Origin: Crocinitomicaceae bacterium
Lineage (GTDB): Bacteria; Bacteroidota; Bacteroidia; Flavobacteriales_D; Crocinitomicaceae
NCBI GenBank assembly: GCA_030830385.1
Contig: JAURNA010000321.1
Location: 1-6,194, forward strand
Length of the DNA stretch: 6,194 nucleotides
Direction of reading: 5' to 3'
The first letter of the stretch is position 1. The number at the start of each line of letters is the position of its first letter. Position numbers and translations under genes: made by a program. Positions 6,181 to 6,194 of the stretch are shown piece after piece. A model generated the notes under the pieces. It was not told the origin of the DNA and did no database searches. It was given only the letters and a program-made list of their open reading frames with translations.

Positions 6181-6194
6181 GAGAATTTAATTGA

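Overview
The window looks like chromosomal DNA of a member of the phylum Bacteroidota, probably Flavobacteriales or a relative. This rests on a six-domain S1 protein of the Bacteroidota type, a short-form MenE, almost no Shine-Dalgarno sequences, and promoter elements matching the Bacteroidota consensus (TTG, about 19 bases, TAnnTTTG). Genus was not determined. No mobile-element gene, tRNA, rRNA or CRISPR array was seen.

Layout from left to right. (1) 1-1386, minus strand: a SulP-family anion transporter reads off the left edge. It has no stop inside the window; its membrane domain is complete and its STAS domain is cut. It has a near-ideal promoter at 1410-1439. (2) 1387-1833: about 450 bases without a convincing gene, but with many short inverted repeats. 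It may be a dispersed repeat or a structured RNA. (3) 1834-3673, minus strand: a two-gene unit, menE followed by a membrane-anchored J-domain protein gene that overlaps it by 23 bases. (4) 3674-3783: a divergent promoter region. (5) 3784-4212, plus strand: an exported thioredoxin-like protein. (6) 4232-4261: a hairpin with T-runs on both sides, able to terminate both convergent genes. (7) 4283-6037, minus strand: rpsA, ribosomal protein S1. (8) 6038-6194: the rpsA leader, with a TACCTTTG promoter element, mutually exclusive helices and a start-stop codon pair close to the rpsA start.

The genes do not form one pathway. They are housekeeping functions: translation (rpsA), menaquinone synthesis (menE), chaperone recruitment at a membrane (J protein), envelope thiol chemistry (thioredoxin) and anion transport (SulP). 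The most promising unexplained signals are the rpsA leader, a candidate autoregulatory RNA switch, and the inverted-repeat-rich gap between the J-protein gene and sulP.
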